DNA of 64,000 bases from Pontibacillus chungwhensis BH030062. Lineage in GTDB: Bacteria; Bacillota; Bacilli; Bacillales; BH030062. The position numbers were made by a program, and so were the translations under genes. The notes beneath the pieces are model-generated. The model did no database searches and was not told the DNA's origin. It saw nothing but the letters and a program-made list of their open reading frames with translations. Below are positions 33,608 to 41,780 of the stretch, piece by piece; positions within the stretch are counted from its first letter, which is position 1, and the number at the start of each line of letters is the position of its first letter. Location: contig NZ_AVBG01000001.1 of assembly GCF_000770675.1 (NCBI RefSeq), forward strand, positions 310,001 through 374,000, given 5' to 3'.

Positions 33608-35209
33608 TTAATTGTCTTTACGAGTATATACACAAGCTCCCTTAGTCCATGTCTCTTCAACTGTAAGGGTACGTAATTGAATAGGGTCTACTTCCGAAGG
33701 GAATTGATTTAAAAATACAAAGTCTGCTTGATACCCTTCTTTTATCAGTCCCTTTCGTTGTTCCTGGAACTCCAAATGTGCTGGTGTTTCAGAAAAAGCC
33801 TTAAAACTCTCATCAATCGTAAGCTTTTCCTGTGGCATCCATCCCCCTTTAGGATTATGATTGTCATCCACACGATTTACTGCTGCAAAAACTGAATCAA
33901 TTGGGTTAATTGAGCCTATTGGGGCATCGGAACTAAGTGTGATCGGAATTTGATGAGAAAGCATCGTCTTGAAAGCATCACAATAAGGCAATAGCTCTTC
34001 TGGGCTCCACTTATCTTTTTTGTCCCATTCCCCCATTAGAAATGTAGGCTGCGTTTCAATATAAGCCCCAACCTCTTTTAAACGTACTAAAAGGTCTTCT
34101 CCTAACGTTTGAGCATGTATAATTCGATGTCGCAATTGTTGAGTATTTGCCTCTTCTTGTTCGAAAGCAATAAGGGCCGATTCTACAGCTCGATCCCCCA
34201 GAGCATGCACCGCTACTTGCATCCCTGCCTCTGAAGCTTTTCGAATCATACGATTTAATTCTTCTTGTTGATAAATAAGTTGACCTGTTGTTTCCGGAGC
34301 ATCAGGGTATGGCTGCCTCATAGCAGCTGTATGGAGGCGCTGTGTGCCGTCTAAGAATATCTTAATCGATCCAACCTTAACTTGATTCGTTCCTTCTCCT
34401 GTGCGAAGAGTCGTATCTTGTATGAAATCATCTAGATCTTTCTCATCATATACATAATGATGTAAAAAGGCCTCTATATGTAAGTCACCCTTTGCTTCAA
34501 CTTGTTCATATGCTTTCCACAAGGTATCGTAAGAACCAACAAAGCTTCTGTCATCTGTATGTACAGAAGTAACACCATTTTGAAGAAGATATGGTATGGC
34601 TTCACACAAAGCTTTTTTGGTATCTTCTATTGACCTCTCCCAAAGGTGATAATTAATAAAATGCACCATTGTATCTTTAAATCTTCCAGTTAAATTCCCT
34701 TCTTGGTCTCGTTCTTTAAAAACTTCAGGTTGTTTGTAGAAATCTTCTTCCTTCTCTAGTTTCTTTAAGAGCTTATAACTTATAACACACTCATGTTGAT
34801 CATGATGCATAAAGTACATATATTTATCTACATCTATTTCATTTAAATCCTCTGATGTAAGCAGATGATCAATATCTGTAAATTGGGCATCATCGAAACC
34901 TTTTCCAAATATCCAATTCTTATCCTCAATTGATGTATAATGCTGTTCCACCTCTTGTTTCATGTCTTTCCATGACGAAACCTCGGTTAGGTCTAGCTCT
35001 TTCTTTAACAGTCCATACCGTAATAAATGCATATGTGAATCAATAAACCCTGCTGCAATTGTTCTTCCTTCTCCATCAACAGCCCCTATTTCTCCACTAG
35101 ATCCTTCTTGAACTTTTGTAAAAACACCATCTTCAATATACAAAGAATATGTTTTGTCTGGGTCGTATAGACGATCAGGTGAGTAAATACGAACATTTTC
35201 TATAATCAT
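33608..35209 (-). CDS. YtcJ-like amidohydrolase
   Basis: A 533-residue metal-dependent hydrolase of the amidohydrolase_3 group. Zinc ligands are visible in GFIDSHMHLL near residue 60, in AVHALGDRAVE (helix after strand 5), and in the ITLSSDAPIG aspartate segment. A small beta-sandwich domain is formed by both ends. Related proteins deacylate N-substituted formamides or amides, but the substrate is not known. The ATG with AGGAGG 6 nt upstream was chosen. The in-frame extension of 36 codons has no ribosome site. It is divergent from a small membrane protein gene. Confidence 0.88.
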   Translation of the reverse strand: MIIENVRIYSPDRLYDPDKTYSLYIEDGVFTKVQEGSSGEIGAVDGEGRTIAAGFIDSHMHLLRYGLLKKELDLTEVSSWKDMKQEVEQHYTSIEDKNWIFGKGFDDAQFTDIDHLLTSEDLNEIDVDKYMYFMHHDQHECVISYKLLKKLEKEEDFYKQPEVFKERDQEGNLTGRFKDTMVHFINYHLWERSIEDTKKALCEAIPYLLQNGVTSVHTDDRSFVGSYDTLWKAYEQVEAKGDLHIEAFLHHYVYDEKDLDDFIQDTTLRTGEGTNQVKVGSIKIFLDGTQRLHTAAMRQPYPDAPETTGQLIYQQEELNRMIRKASEAGMQVAVHALGDRAVESALIAFEQEEANTQQLRHRIIHAQTLGEDLLVRLKEVGAYIETQPTFLMGEWDKKDKWSPEELLPYCDAFKTMLSHQIPITLSSDAPIGSINPIDSVFAAVNRVDDNHNPKGGWMPQEKLTIDESFKAFSETPAHLEFQEQRKGLIKEGYQADFVFLNQFPSEVDPIQLRTLTVEETWTKGACVYTRKDN

Positions 35210-35336
35210 GGTTATCCTCCTAATAAATAAAGTGATCCCAACTACATTACCCGACTTTGAAAACCTAAAACGTAAATGGATATCAAGACCTTCGCTCACA
35301 TAGACATAAAGTAGCACATCAGAAAGGAGGAGCTAT

Positions 35337-35708
35337 ATGGCTATTAAATTAATTAAAATTTCATCAATCTACTTCTTTATTGCAGTTATCCTTGGTTTAA
35401 TTATGTCTATAACACATGATTACAGTTTTACTCCAGTACATGTTCATATGAACTTATTGGGATGGACATCATTAACATTAGCTGGGATTTTGTATCATCT
35501 ATTTCCACAATTAGAACAGTCAATCTCAGGTAAAATTCATTTTTGGCTTCATAACATTGGCTTACCCATTATGATGGTCTCATTATATTTATTAATATCA
35601 CTTGAAAACGAAAGCTTTGGTATTGGTGCTGCAATCGGTTCAATCATAACGGTTATTGGTGTTATAGTTTTTGTTTTGAACATATTCATTAATCTTAAAA
35701 AGTCTTAA
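35337..35708 (+). CDS. Small four-helix membrane protein resembling a heme-copper oxidase subunit I fragment
   Basis: A 123-residue protein with four transmembrane helices. Histidines stand in a pattern recalling quinol/cytochrome oxidase helices: VHVHMNLLGW in helix 2, LYHLFPQL after it and HFWLHNIGLP before helix 3. Such short proteins are annotated as cytochrome-c-oxidase-like in Bacillaceae, but they lack the full set of metal ligands. A heme-binding or NO/O2-related role is a guess. AAAGGAGG precedes the ATG. Confidence 0.7.
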   Translation: MAIKLIKISSIYFFIAVILGLIMSITHDYSFTPVHVHMNLLGWTSLTLAGILYHLFPQLEQSISGKIHFWLHNIGLPIMMVSLYLLISLENESFGIGAAIGSIITVIGVIVFVLNIFINLKKS

Positions 35709-35750
35709 TAATCACCAATTTGTTCTTATTGAAATTATTTATCGCATAAA

Positions 35751-35785
35751 ATAAAGCGGATCTCCAAAAAGAGATCCGCTTTTTA
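35751..35785 (-). terminator. Bidirectional terminator
   Basis: A perfect 12-bp AAAGCGGATCTC stem with A- and T-runs on both sides lies between convergent genes. Confidence 0.9.
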
Positions 35786-35790
35786 CATTA

Positions 35791-35994
35791 TTATACTTCT
35801 TTGAAATAATCCTTCTTAAATCCACCCATACGACCTGTGTTGTCTACAATGAAAATAAACTCTTCTGTTTCGTTTTTAACATCGTATATTTTACCAGGGG
35901 TTAGTACGCGATCTACCACATATTTTTCAGCATCTGCATGCACACATTCCACTCTTTTAATGGTTTCTGTTTCATACCAAGTCTTATGAATCAT
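35791..35994 (-). CDS. Small DUF6501-like protein
   Basis: A 67-residue protein beginning MIHKTWYETE, with the core KYVVDRVLTPGKIYDVKNETEE split around a beta-rich fold and ending GGFKKDYF. I associate this with DUF6501, a short Bacillaceae family of unknown function, though that is from memory. It is likely a small beta-barrel. The ATG preceded by AAAGGAG was chosen over a TTG one codon earlier. Confidence 0.6.
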   Translation of the reverse strand: MIHKTWYETETIKRVECVHADAEKYVVDRVLTPGKIYDVKNETEEFIFIVDNTGRMGGFKKDYFKEV

Positions 35995-36068
35995 CAAGAC
36001 AACTCCTTTATGTACAACTATACTTATCTTACTATAGATGAATCATTAGATTCAATATATTTGCCAAT

Positions 36069-36791
36069 TCAATCTTCCTTAACTAAAACTGGAATCTCTT
36101 CTTTCAATGAAATCCCCTCAGTGGTGATATAAGTTGAATAAGCTAATAGGTTAACCCCTTTTTGTTTAGCCTCTTGCAAGGCCATAGCAAAAGTTGGGTC
36201 AATGTGTTTAGCTGGACGAACAGAATGAAGGTCATTACGCTGACAAACAAATAAAATCGATCCTAGCCACTCTTTTTCCTCCGCTACGATCGATGTCAGC
36301 TCTTGAACATGTTTGGTTCCCCTCTTTGTTATAGCGTCAGGGAAATATCCTACTCCCTTAACACCTAGAGAGACACTTTTAACTTCAATTAAGTGGTGTA
36401 GGTCTCCTTCAGATCCATGAAAATCCCACCTGGAATGACCTTTTCTGTATTCTCTAGCTTTGTACGTAAACCGTTCAAAGGCTTTTAATTTATTTTCTTT
36501 TAAAGCCTTTTCTATTAGATGATTAACCAATGTAGTTTGTAAAGAAACAAGCGTATCATCAAATGGATCGTGAGCTAAAACAGCTGTCCATTTTGTTTTT
36601 CGATCTTTCTTATCACTATAACGCAAATAAACGGTCGCACCGTATTGAAGTAATTCTTTCAATCGGCCTGGGTCTGGTAGGTGAACTCTTACCATTTCTC
36701 CTGCCTCGTCAATCTTACAATGAAGTATAAACCGGTTAGGTCTTTCTATAAATGTCGCTTTATACAATTTATGTTCAAACGGAATAAACAT
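36069..36791 (-). CDS. sfsA: DNA/RNA nuclease SfsA family
   Basis: A 240-residue protein. The N-terminal OB-like part has FIERPNRFILHCKID and HLPDPGRLKELL. The catalytic core shows the PD-(D/E)xK features HLIEVKSVSLG and YFPDAITKRGTKHVQEL. SfsA was named for sugar fermentation stimulation in E. coli and is now regarded as a nuclease-like protein. A GTG three codons upstream lies inside the ribosome site (AGGGTGGA), so the ATG was chosen. It lies downstream of mhqD but behind a terminator. Confidence 0.9.
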   Translation of the reverse strand: MFIPFEHKLYKATFIERPNRFILHCKIDEAGEMVRVHLPDPGRLKELLQYGATVYLRYSDKKDRKTKWTAVLAHDPFDDTLVSLQTTLVNHLIEKALKENKLKAFERFTYKAREYRKGHSRWDFHGSEGDLHHLIEVKSVSLGVKGVGYFPDAITKRGTKHVQELTSIVAEEKEWLGSILFVCQRNDLHSVRPAKHIDPTFAMALQEAKQKGVNLLAYSTYITTEGISLKEEIPVLVKED

Positions 36792-36805
36792 TTTCTCCAC
36801 CCTTC

Positions 36806-36834
36806 AGAAAAAGGGTGCTCAGATTGAGCACCCT
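36806..36834 (-). terminator. Terminator after the mhqD-like gene
   Basis: A perfect 9-bp AGGGTGCTC stem with a 5-nt loop and TTTTT on the minus strand separates mhqD from sfsA. Confidence 0.85.
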
Positions 36835-36839
36835 GCAGT

Positions 36840-37442
36840 TTAATACTTGCTAGTATACCACTTCTTAGATTCTGATACTTCTGCTTCCGTTAAACGATGA
36901 CCGTAACTCTCCCAGTACATATAGACTTCTGCTCCGGCTTCTTCAAGTAAACCTTTTAACTCAGTCGTTTCTTCAGGTTTGCAAATTGGGTCATTGGTTC
37001 CTGCGCCAATAAAGATCGGCAACTGAGTCATATTAGGTAAGGTTACACTTCTAATCGGAACCATAGGATGGAACAAGACTGCTCCTTTTAGAACATCTTC
37101 ATAATGGAATAATAAACTACCAGCCATATTCGCTCCGTTCGAATAACCGATTGCAATTATATTATTACGATCAAAATCATACTCTTTTGCAGCCCACTTC
37201 AGAAATTCAAACAGTTCCTCAGTACGATATACAAGGTCCTCTTCATCAAATACACCTTCTCTGAGTCGTTTAAAAAAACGAGGCATACCTTGTTCACTAA
37301 TTTGACCTCTAACACTGAGTACAGAAGCTTCTCGATCAATCATCTCTGCTATAGGTAACAAATCTTCTTCAGTGCCTCCTGTACCATGTAACAGAAGCAA
37401 TACTGGTTTATCTGCTTTACCTTGCTTGAATAGGTGCTTCAT
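36840..37442 (-). CDS. mhqD: MhqD-like carboxylesterase/hydrolase
   Basis: A 200-residue alpha/beta hydrolase of the phospholipase/carboxylesterase group. Its features are LLLLHGTGGTEED, the nucleophile GYSNGAN (about residue 100), the acid in GAGTNDPICK and the base in ESYGHRLTE. The size and motif spelling match B. subtilis MhqD, part of the MhqR regulon induced by quinones and catechol. A MhqR-type operator in its own promoter (37632-37649) strongly supports the name. AAAAGGAGT precedes the ATG. Confidence 0.88.
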   Translation of the reverse strand: MKHLFKQGKADKPVLLLLHGTGGTEEDLLPIAEMIDREASVLSVRGQISEQGMPRFFKRLREGVFDEEDLVYRTEELFEFLKWAAKEYDFDRNNIIAIGYSNGANMAGSLLFHYEDVLKGAVLFHPMVPIRSVTLPNMTQLPIFIGAGTNDPICKPEETTELKGLLEEAGAEVYMYWESYGHRLTEAEVSESKKWYTSKY

Positions 37443-37627
37443 ATTAAACACTCCTTTTCACAATGCCTCAAACATAAAGTCGTCTTTCACTAAACGAATT
37501 CATGATAATCAATAGTTTTCTTTGAAGAACTTTAAAAGATGAATACTTTTCTACTCGATGTACGTTACAGAACCCTTTTAGTTTACATAATATTATTATG
37601 GTTTCATCTAACTACTTCTTTAGCATT

Positions 37628-37656
37628 ATATTATCTCAGTTTCGAGATAGTGTCAA
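37628..37656 (-). promoter_or_regulatory. SigA-type promoter of mhqD
   Basis: A perfect -35 TTGACA, a 17-bp spacer and TAATAT on the minus strand. The transcript would have a leader of about 180 nt. Confidence 0.8.
37632..37649. promoter_or_regulatory. MhqR-type operator within the mhqD promoter
   Basis: On the minus strand TATCTCGAAACTGAGATA closely matches the known MhqR box of B. subtilis (TATCTCGAATTCGAGATA-like) and forms an inverted repeat. It fills the spacer between the -35 and -10 boxes. The repressor gene itself is not in the window. Confidence 0.75.
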
Positions 37657-37764
37657 TTAACTAAATCTTTGTTTCCAATTGAATTTATGAAATGAATGTT
37701 CATCTCCCCACACATTTTATGTTTAGTGTGTATGTACTAAATCGATTCTTGGAATGAACTTTAT

Positions 37765-37806
37765 AAAAAATCTCTCCGTTGAAACATTCCAACGGAGAGA
37801 TTTTTT
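37765..37806 (-). terminator. Terminator after msrAB
   Basis: A perfect 17-bp stem (AAAAAATCTCTCCGTTG) with an 8-nt loop is one of the strongest terminators in the window. Confidence 0.9.
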
Positions 37807-37808
37807 AA

Positions 37809-38771
37809 TTATTCAAATAAAAATTGTAAATATCCGTAACCTTTTTCTTCTAATTCATTTTTTGGTATGAATTTTAAAGCAGCCGAGTTGATGCAATAAC
37901 GTAATCCACCTTCCTCTTTGGGTCCATCGTCAAAGAGGTGTCCAAGGTGTGAGTCTCCAGTCCGACTTCTAACTTCTGTACGAATCATACCATGGGACGT
38001 ATCTAAATTTTCTTCGACGAAATAAGAATCGATTGGTCGTGTAAAACTTGGCCATCCACATCCAGCATCATATTTGTCCCTAGAACTAAATAGAGGTTCG
38101 CCCGAAACAACTTCTACATAAATGCCTTCTTCTTCATGATCATGGTACTCATTGCGAAATGGAGGTTCTGTTCCATTTTCCTGTGTTACCTTATACTGCA
38201 TAGGTGTCAATTCTTCTTTTAACTGATTAGGGTCTTTTTCCATTTTCCAATGATTCTCAATAAAATCTTTTCGACCTGATCCTTGTTTATAACGCTTATA
38301 ATGATAAGGTTGTTTTTTGTAATAATCCTGGTGCTTTTCTTCTGCTGGATAGAAAGTTGAAGCAGGCAAGACTTTTGTAACAATTGGGTCTTTAAACTTA
38401 CCACTTTCTTCTAATTCCTGTTTTGATTTCAACGCTAATTCTCTCTGTTTATCGTTATGAAAGAATATGACTGTTGAGTAAGATTCCCCTCTGTCGGCAA
38501 ATTGTCCAAAAGCATCGGTTGGATTAATTTGTTGCCAGAATACTTGTAGAAGGCGTTCGTAAGGGAAGATATCCGGATCAAATGTAATTTGAACAGCTTC
38601 TACATGACCCGTGGTATCTGTTACGACGTCCGTATAAGTCGGATTCTCCATGTGGCCACCTGTGTAACCAGAGATTACCTCATGAATTCCTGGGCGCTGG
38701 TCAAATGGTTCTACCATACACCAGAAGCAGCCACCTGCAAACGTTGCTTTCTCAAGATTGTTGCTCGTCAC
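37809..38771 (-). CDS. msrAB: Bifunctional peptide methionine sulfoxide reductase MsrA/MsrB
   Basis: A 320-residue fusion. The MsrA half (about 1-170) has the catalytic GGCFWC near residue 15 and reduces S-methionine sulfoxide. The MsrB half (about 185-315) has CGWPSF and the catalytic cysteine in [11 protein letters not shown], and reduces the R form. The zinc-binding CxxC pairs of some MsrB proteins appear to be absent. B. subtilis encodes the two as separate proteins, so the fusion is a useful lineage marker. It repairs oxidised methionine in the cytoplasm. Confidence 0.94.
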   Translation of the reverse strand: MTSNNLEKATFAGGCFWCMVEPFDQRPGIHEVISGYTGGHMENPTYTDVVTDTTGHVEAVQITFDPDIFPYERLLQVFWQQINPTDAFGQFADRGESYSTVIFFHNDKQRELALKSKQELEESGKFKDPIVTKVLPASTFYPAEEKHQDYYKKQPYHYKRYKQGSGRKDFIENHWKMEKDPNQLKEELTPMQYKVTQENGTEPPFRNEYHDHEEEGIYVEVVSGEPLFSSRDKYDAGCGWPSFTRPIDSYFVEENLDTSHGMIRTEVRSRTGDSHLGHLFDDGPKEEGGLRYCINSAALKFIPKNELEEKGYGYLQFLFE

Positions 38772-38856
38772 GATGCATTCCTCCTCTAATCAAAACAATC
38801 TTATCGTACCCATTATTGTTTCCTTTTAGAGGAGAAAAATCAAGAATCTTGCTTAT

Positions 38857-39528
38857 TTAAATATACATTCGAGGTTTAGAAGGACCGTTCCCTTCAGGTT
38901 TAGAATTTGAATGAGATTCCTTTACAAGAACTGGTTCTTTACTGTGAGAAGAAGCACTAGTAGTTTGATTTCCCGCCTCTTTCACACGATTTCTACGCTG
39001 TTCAGTATTCTGACTTGATTCTTCTTGCGATGTCGATCTCTCTTCCTCTCCCTCATTTCCCTCGTCTGGTTCGTTCATAATCTTCATTAAACGGAACATG
39101 GTAGGAATATTACGCATCATTGGGCCGTATTCCTGCACCATCGGCATAGCTGATTGAGCCATTTTTAATACTTGCTGAACATTATTTAGCATTCCAGTGG
39201 CTCCTCCGCCCGTACCAGCTAATCCTTGTGCAGCTCCCCCTAGTGATGGAAGACCACTTCCCCCTCCAGAAGAAAAAATTTTAGAAAGCAATCCTCCCCC
39301 ACCTCGTGTTTGACTCCCCACTTCCTGAACACCCATATTAGACATACCAGGGAATCCTTGCATTCCTCCCATCCCATTAAACCTTTGAAAACTTTGAGGA
39401 ATCGGACTCTGAAAACCCTGTGGTCCAAAGCGTTGCGGCATTTGAGGGATCCTACCAGGCCCCTGGTTAAACATTCTTCCTACCTGGGGCCTAGGCCCGG
39501 GACCAAATGATCTCATACCTTGATTCAT
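38857..39528 (-). CDS. yqfQ: YqfQ/VrrA family protein
   Basis: A 223-residue low-complexity protein. The N-terminus is rich in Gly, Pro, Gln, Met and Phe (RFGPQGFQSPIPQSF and similar). A Gly-rich loop and helix follow (about 75-150, including MAQSAMPMVQEYGPMMRNIP). The C-terminal third is a charged, disordered tail ending KPRMYI, which recalls the PKLYI end of YqfQ/VrrA. Variable-repeat VrrA of B. anthracis is the same family. Function is unknown, and a spore or outer-layer role is suspected. AAGGAGGGG precedes the ATG. Confidence 0.75.
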   Translation of the reverse strand: MNQGMRSFGPGPRPQVGRMFNQGPGRIPQMPQRFGPQGFQSPIPQSFQRFNGMGGMQGFPGMSNMGVQEVGSQTRGGGGLLSKIFSSGGGSGLPSLGGAAQGLAGTGGGATGMLNNVQQVLKMAQSAMPMVQEYGPMMRNIPTMFRLMKIMNEPDEGNEGEEERSTSQEESSQNTEQRRNRVKEAGNQTTSASSHSKEPVLVKESHSNSKPEGNGPSKPRMYI

Positions 39529-39679
39529 CGGTTCCCCTCCTTTATATATTCACTACTTCTAATGTACGTTTAGTAAGGAGAGAAGGTGTAGGCGAATTCA
39601 TTATTTATTTAAAAGCTCCGTTAATGTTTGCTGTCGTAATCTTTATAATAGGTTTGTTCAATAATAGAGCAGGATTGTT

Positions 39680-39866
39680 GAAGACTCGAAAATGAGAGAA
39701 GTTCGACTAAAATCCTCACGTCCTGTGACAACGTCGAACGACCCCACATCGTGTGGGGCCGCCCGCGGAAAGCGAGTCGTTCCCCAGACAACCCAACCAC
39801 TCCACAAGCGTAACGGACCTATCTACACAAAAGTGTCTCAGCTTAGAGTCTTTCATATAAGGGGCA
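39680..39866. repeat. Shortened palindromic repeat element with inverted flanks
   Basis: It shares GCGGAAAGCGAGTCGTTCCCC and its GACAACCC continuation with the left arm of the complete repeat at 54734-54858, but lacks most of the middle. An extra hairpin CCCCACA-TCG-TGTGGGG lies inside. Outer segments (GAAGACTCGAAAATGAGA and the inverse of GAAAGACTCTAAGCTGAG) form imperfect inverted flanks also seen at the 54.7-kb copies. The surrounding 380 bp between yqfQ and ung has no gene. Confidence 0.6.
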
Positions 39867-39909
39867 TATATAGAACAAGTAAAATTACTAATACTGATAA
39901 GACCTCAAT

Positions 39910-40599
39910 TTACTTAGATTCATAAGGGTCATGGGGGAGTTGCCAATCTATGGACCCGAGCCCCTTTTCTAATAGAAATTCGTTTGCTCTAGAGAAATGA
40001 TGACTACCGAAGAAACCCCGGTAGGCTGAGAGAGGACTAGGGTGTGGCGCTTCTAATACAAGATGCTTATCTGCATCAATCATTTTCACCTTTTGCTGGG
40101 CAGGTTTCCCCCAAAGCATGAAGACCACAGGATCTTCACGCTTGTTCAGGGACTCAATAACTGCGTTCGTAAATGTCTCCCATCCCTTCTTCTTGTGTGA
40201 ATGCGCTTGTCCTTCGCGGACGGTTAAAACCGTATTTAATAGTAATACCCCTTGTTTAGCCCAAGGTAGCAGGTAACCGTGTGGAGGTGCATGAAAACCA
40301 ACATCTTCTGACAGCTCCTTATAAATATTCCTAAGGGAAGGCGGGACTGTCACTTGCGGGTTAACTGAAAAACTAAAACCATGAGCTTGATCTTTACCGT
40401 GATAAGGGTCCTGTCCTAGCAAAACAACCTTAGTATTTGAGTAGGAAGTGTAGTGAAGCGCATTAAAAATATCGTGCATAGGTGGATGAACCGCTTCATT
40501 TGCATATTCAATTTTCAAAAATTCTCTTAATCTCTGGTAATAATCTTTGTAGAATTCTTCTTCCAAAACGTCTTTCCAATCATTCTTTAAAATATCCAA
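39910..40599 (-). CDS. ung: Uracil-DNA glycosylase
   Basis: A 229-residue family 1 UDG with the catalytic GQDPYHG (Asp activates water), the [11 protein letters not shown] loop, [10 protein letters not shown], the uracil-binding strand VFMLWG and the DNA intercalation loop [11 protein letters not shown]. It removes uracil from DNA at the start of base excision repair. The start is TTG, set by GAGGTGA 6 nt upstream. Full length for the family. Confidence 0.95.
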   Translation of the reverse strand: MDILKNDWKDVLEEEFYKDYYQRLREFLKIEYANEAVHPPMHDIFNALHYTSYSNTKVVLLGQDPYHGKDQAHGFSFSVNPQVTVPPSLRNIYKELSEDVGFHAPPHGYLLPWAKQGVLLLNTVLTVREGQAHSHKKKGWETFTNAVIESLNKREDPVVFMLWGKPAQQKVKMIDADKHLVLEAPHPSPLSAYRGFFGSHHFSRANEFLLEKGLGSIDWQLPHDPYESK

Positions 40600-40630
40600 T
40601 CTTGTTCACCTCACGCTCATTTATGTAAAT

Positions 40631-40659
40631 AAAAAAGCAGGCACCCCTTGGCACCTGCT
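40631..40659 (-). terminator. Terminator after the 26-residue peptide gene
   Basis: GCAGG..CC / GG..CCTGC arms with one wobble are followed by TTTTTT on the minus strand, about 30 bp beyond the small gene's stop. Confidence 0.6.
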
Positions 40660-40689
40660 CCGGAAGTATAGCATTCTAGATTGTTGAGT

Positions 40690-40770
40690 TCAATCTGTTG
40701 TTAGCTCTCCTGCAATAATTAAAGCAAAGCTACCACTTAAAATACAACCAAATAACATCGCCGTCATCAT
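40690..40770 (-). CDS. Short membrane peptide (26 residues), possible gene
   Basis: An open frame of 26 codons reads MMTAMLFGCILSGSFALIIA followed by GELTTD. It is a single hydrophobic helix with a short acidic tail. A strong GAAGGAAGGG ribosome site lies 6 nt before the ATG, and a terminator follows shortly after the stop. That combination of signals argues for a real small gene, but no homologue is known to me. It sits in the 340-bp gap upstream of ung, on the same strand. Confidence 0.5.
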   Translation of the reverse strand: MMTAMLFGCILSGSFALIIAGELTTD

Positions 40771-40939
40771 TGGAATCCCTTCCTTCTCATATGTTTGTAA
40801 TGATCTCTACTTTCAGTATAAGGGAAGGGAGTTCCTTTCGAACATCTGACTTATGGCAATTTCATGAAAATATGCTAAGGAATAATTGTCTATTTCCCGG
40901 GCAAGCGCATCATTCAACATAACCGCAAATTTACTGTCG

Positions 40940-41182
40940 TTAATTGACGCTATATAACGAAATTAATTGATAAACTAAACGTGTTTGCCCACGAGCCCAA
41001 GTCATTTCGACAATCTTCGCTGTCCCGGTCTGTTCAGAATCAGCTGTTCGAGATATTTCCAATAATTCATCTATCGGAAACAAGCAGTATTGATCTAGAT
41101 AAAGTTCAAATACATTTTCTTTTTCTTGTACACGTTTTTCTTTTCCGAGTGTGATTATTTTCGTATCTAATGAAAGAGGCAT
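40940..41182 (-). CDS. DUF2584 family protein
   Basis: An 80-residue protein. MPLSLDTKIITLGKEKRV, YCLFPIDELLEI and the final TRLVYQLISLYSVN match the small Bacillaceae DUF2584 family, which is of unknown function and predicted to be beta-rich. Several in-frame starts lie close together (ATG at 41194, TTG at 41188, ATG at 41182) after GGAGGGG. The last was chosen by similarity to family starts, so the exact start is uncertain. Confidence 0.65.
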   Translation of the reverse strand: MPLSLDTKIITLGKEKRVQEKENVFELYLDQYCLFPIDELLEISRTADSEQTGTAKIVEMTWARGQTRLVYQLISLYSVN

Positions 41183-41256
41183 TGTCAACCTCATCCCCTC
41201 CATCTCTTTTCTTTTTCTTTATCCTACTCCAGACGAGGAAAGTTGACAAGAAGTTT

Positions 41257-41649
41257 CTACAAGATCCATTGATTCTCTGGCTTCCCCATAAGAGACAAAG
41301 CTTCCTTATCTGATGTAGATAAGAAGTCATCATATCTAAGTGGGAAATAGATAGAGTGTTTTTCTAAAATTTTTGTATTACGATCAAATTGCTTAGAATG
41401 CTTCGGATCTCCAACACGATCAGAAATACACTCTAAAAGGCTTTGCAATGTTTGCAGTGCAGCTGTTACTTCTAGTATCTCTTTAAGAGAGTATTCTTCC
41501 ACGCCTTCAATAGAAAGGACCCCAAAATTCTCAAGATCTATTGCATAATTCTTCGAGAAGAAAAAAGGAAATAGCGAATCAAAAAAATATGTAATCTTCT
41601 CTTTTACATATTCTTGTTGTTCAAATGTTGAAGCTGTCACGATTTTCAT
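41257..41649 (-). CDS. DUF5365 (YhcU-like) protein
   Basis: A 130-residue protein beginning MKIVTASTFEQQEYVKEKI. The central ALQTLQSLLECIS helix and the KHSIYFPLRYDDF segment recall B. subtilis YhcU (DUF5365), a family of unknown function. No signal peptide or catalytic motif is seen. It lies just upstream of the DUF2584 gene on the same strand, about 75 bp apart with no terminator between, so the two may be co-transcribed. AGGAGG precedes the ATG. Confidence 0.65.
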   Translation of the reverse strand: MKIVTASTFEQQEYVKEKITYFFDSLFPFFFSKNYAIDLENFGVLSIEGVEEYSLKEILEVTAALQTLQSLLECISDRVGDPKHSKQFDRNTKILEKHSIYFPLRYDDFLSTSDKEALSLMGKPENQWIL

Positions 41650-41780
41650 AATGGTAAAGGCCTCCTAGACTTACTACATCATCTATTTCCAAGTAATTCA
41701 CAATGGAATAGACAGGGATTTACTCTATCCATTACTATATCATGTGAAATTGTCAGAATTTAAGGTGTAAATACTTCCAG

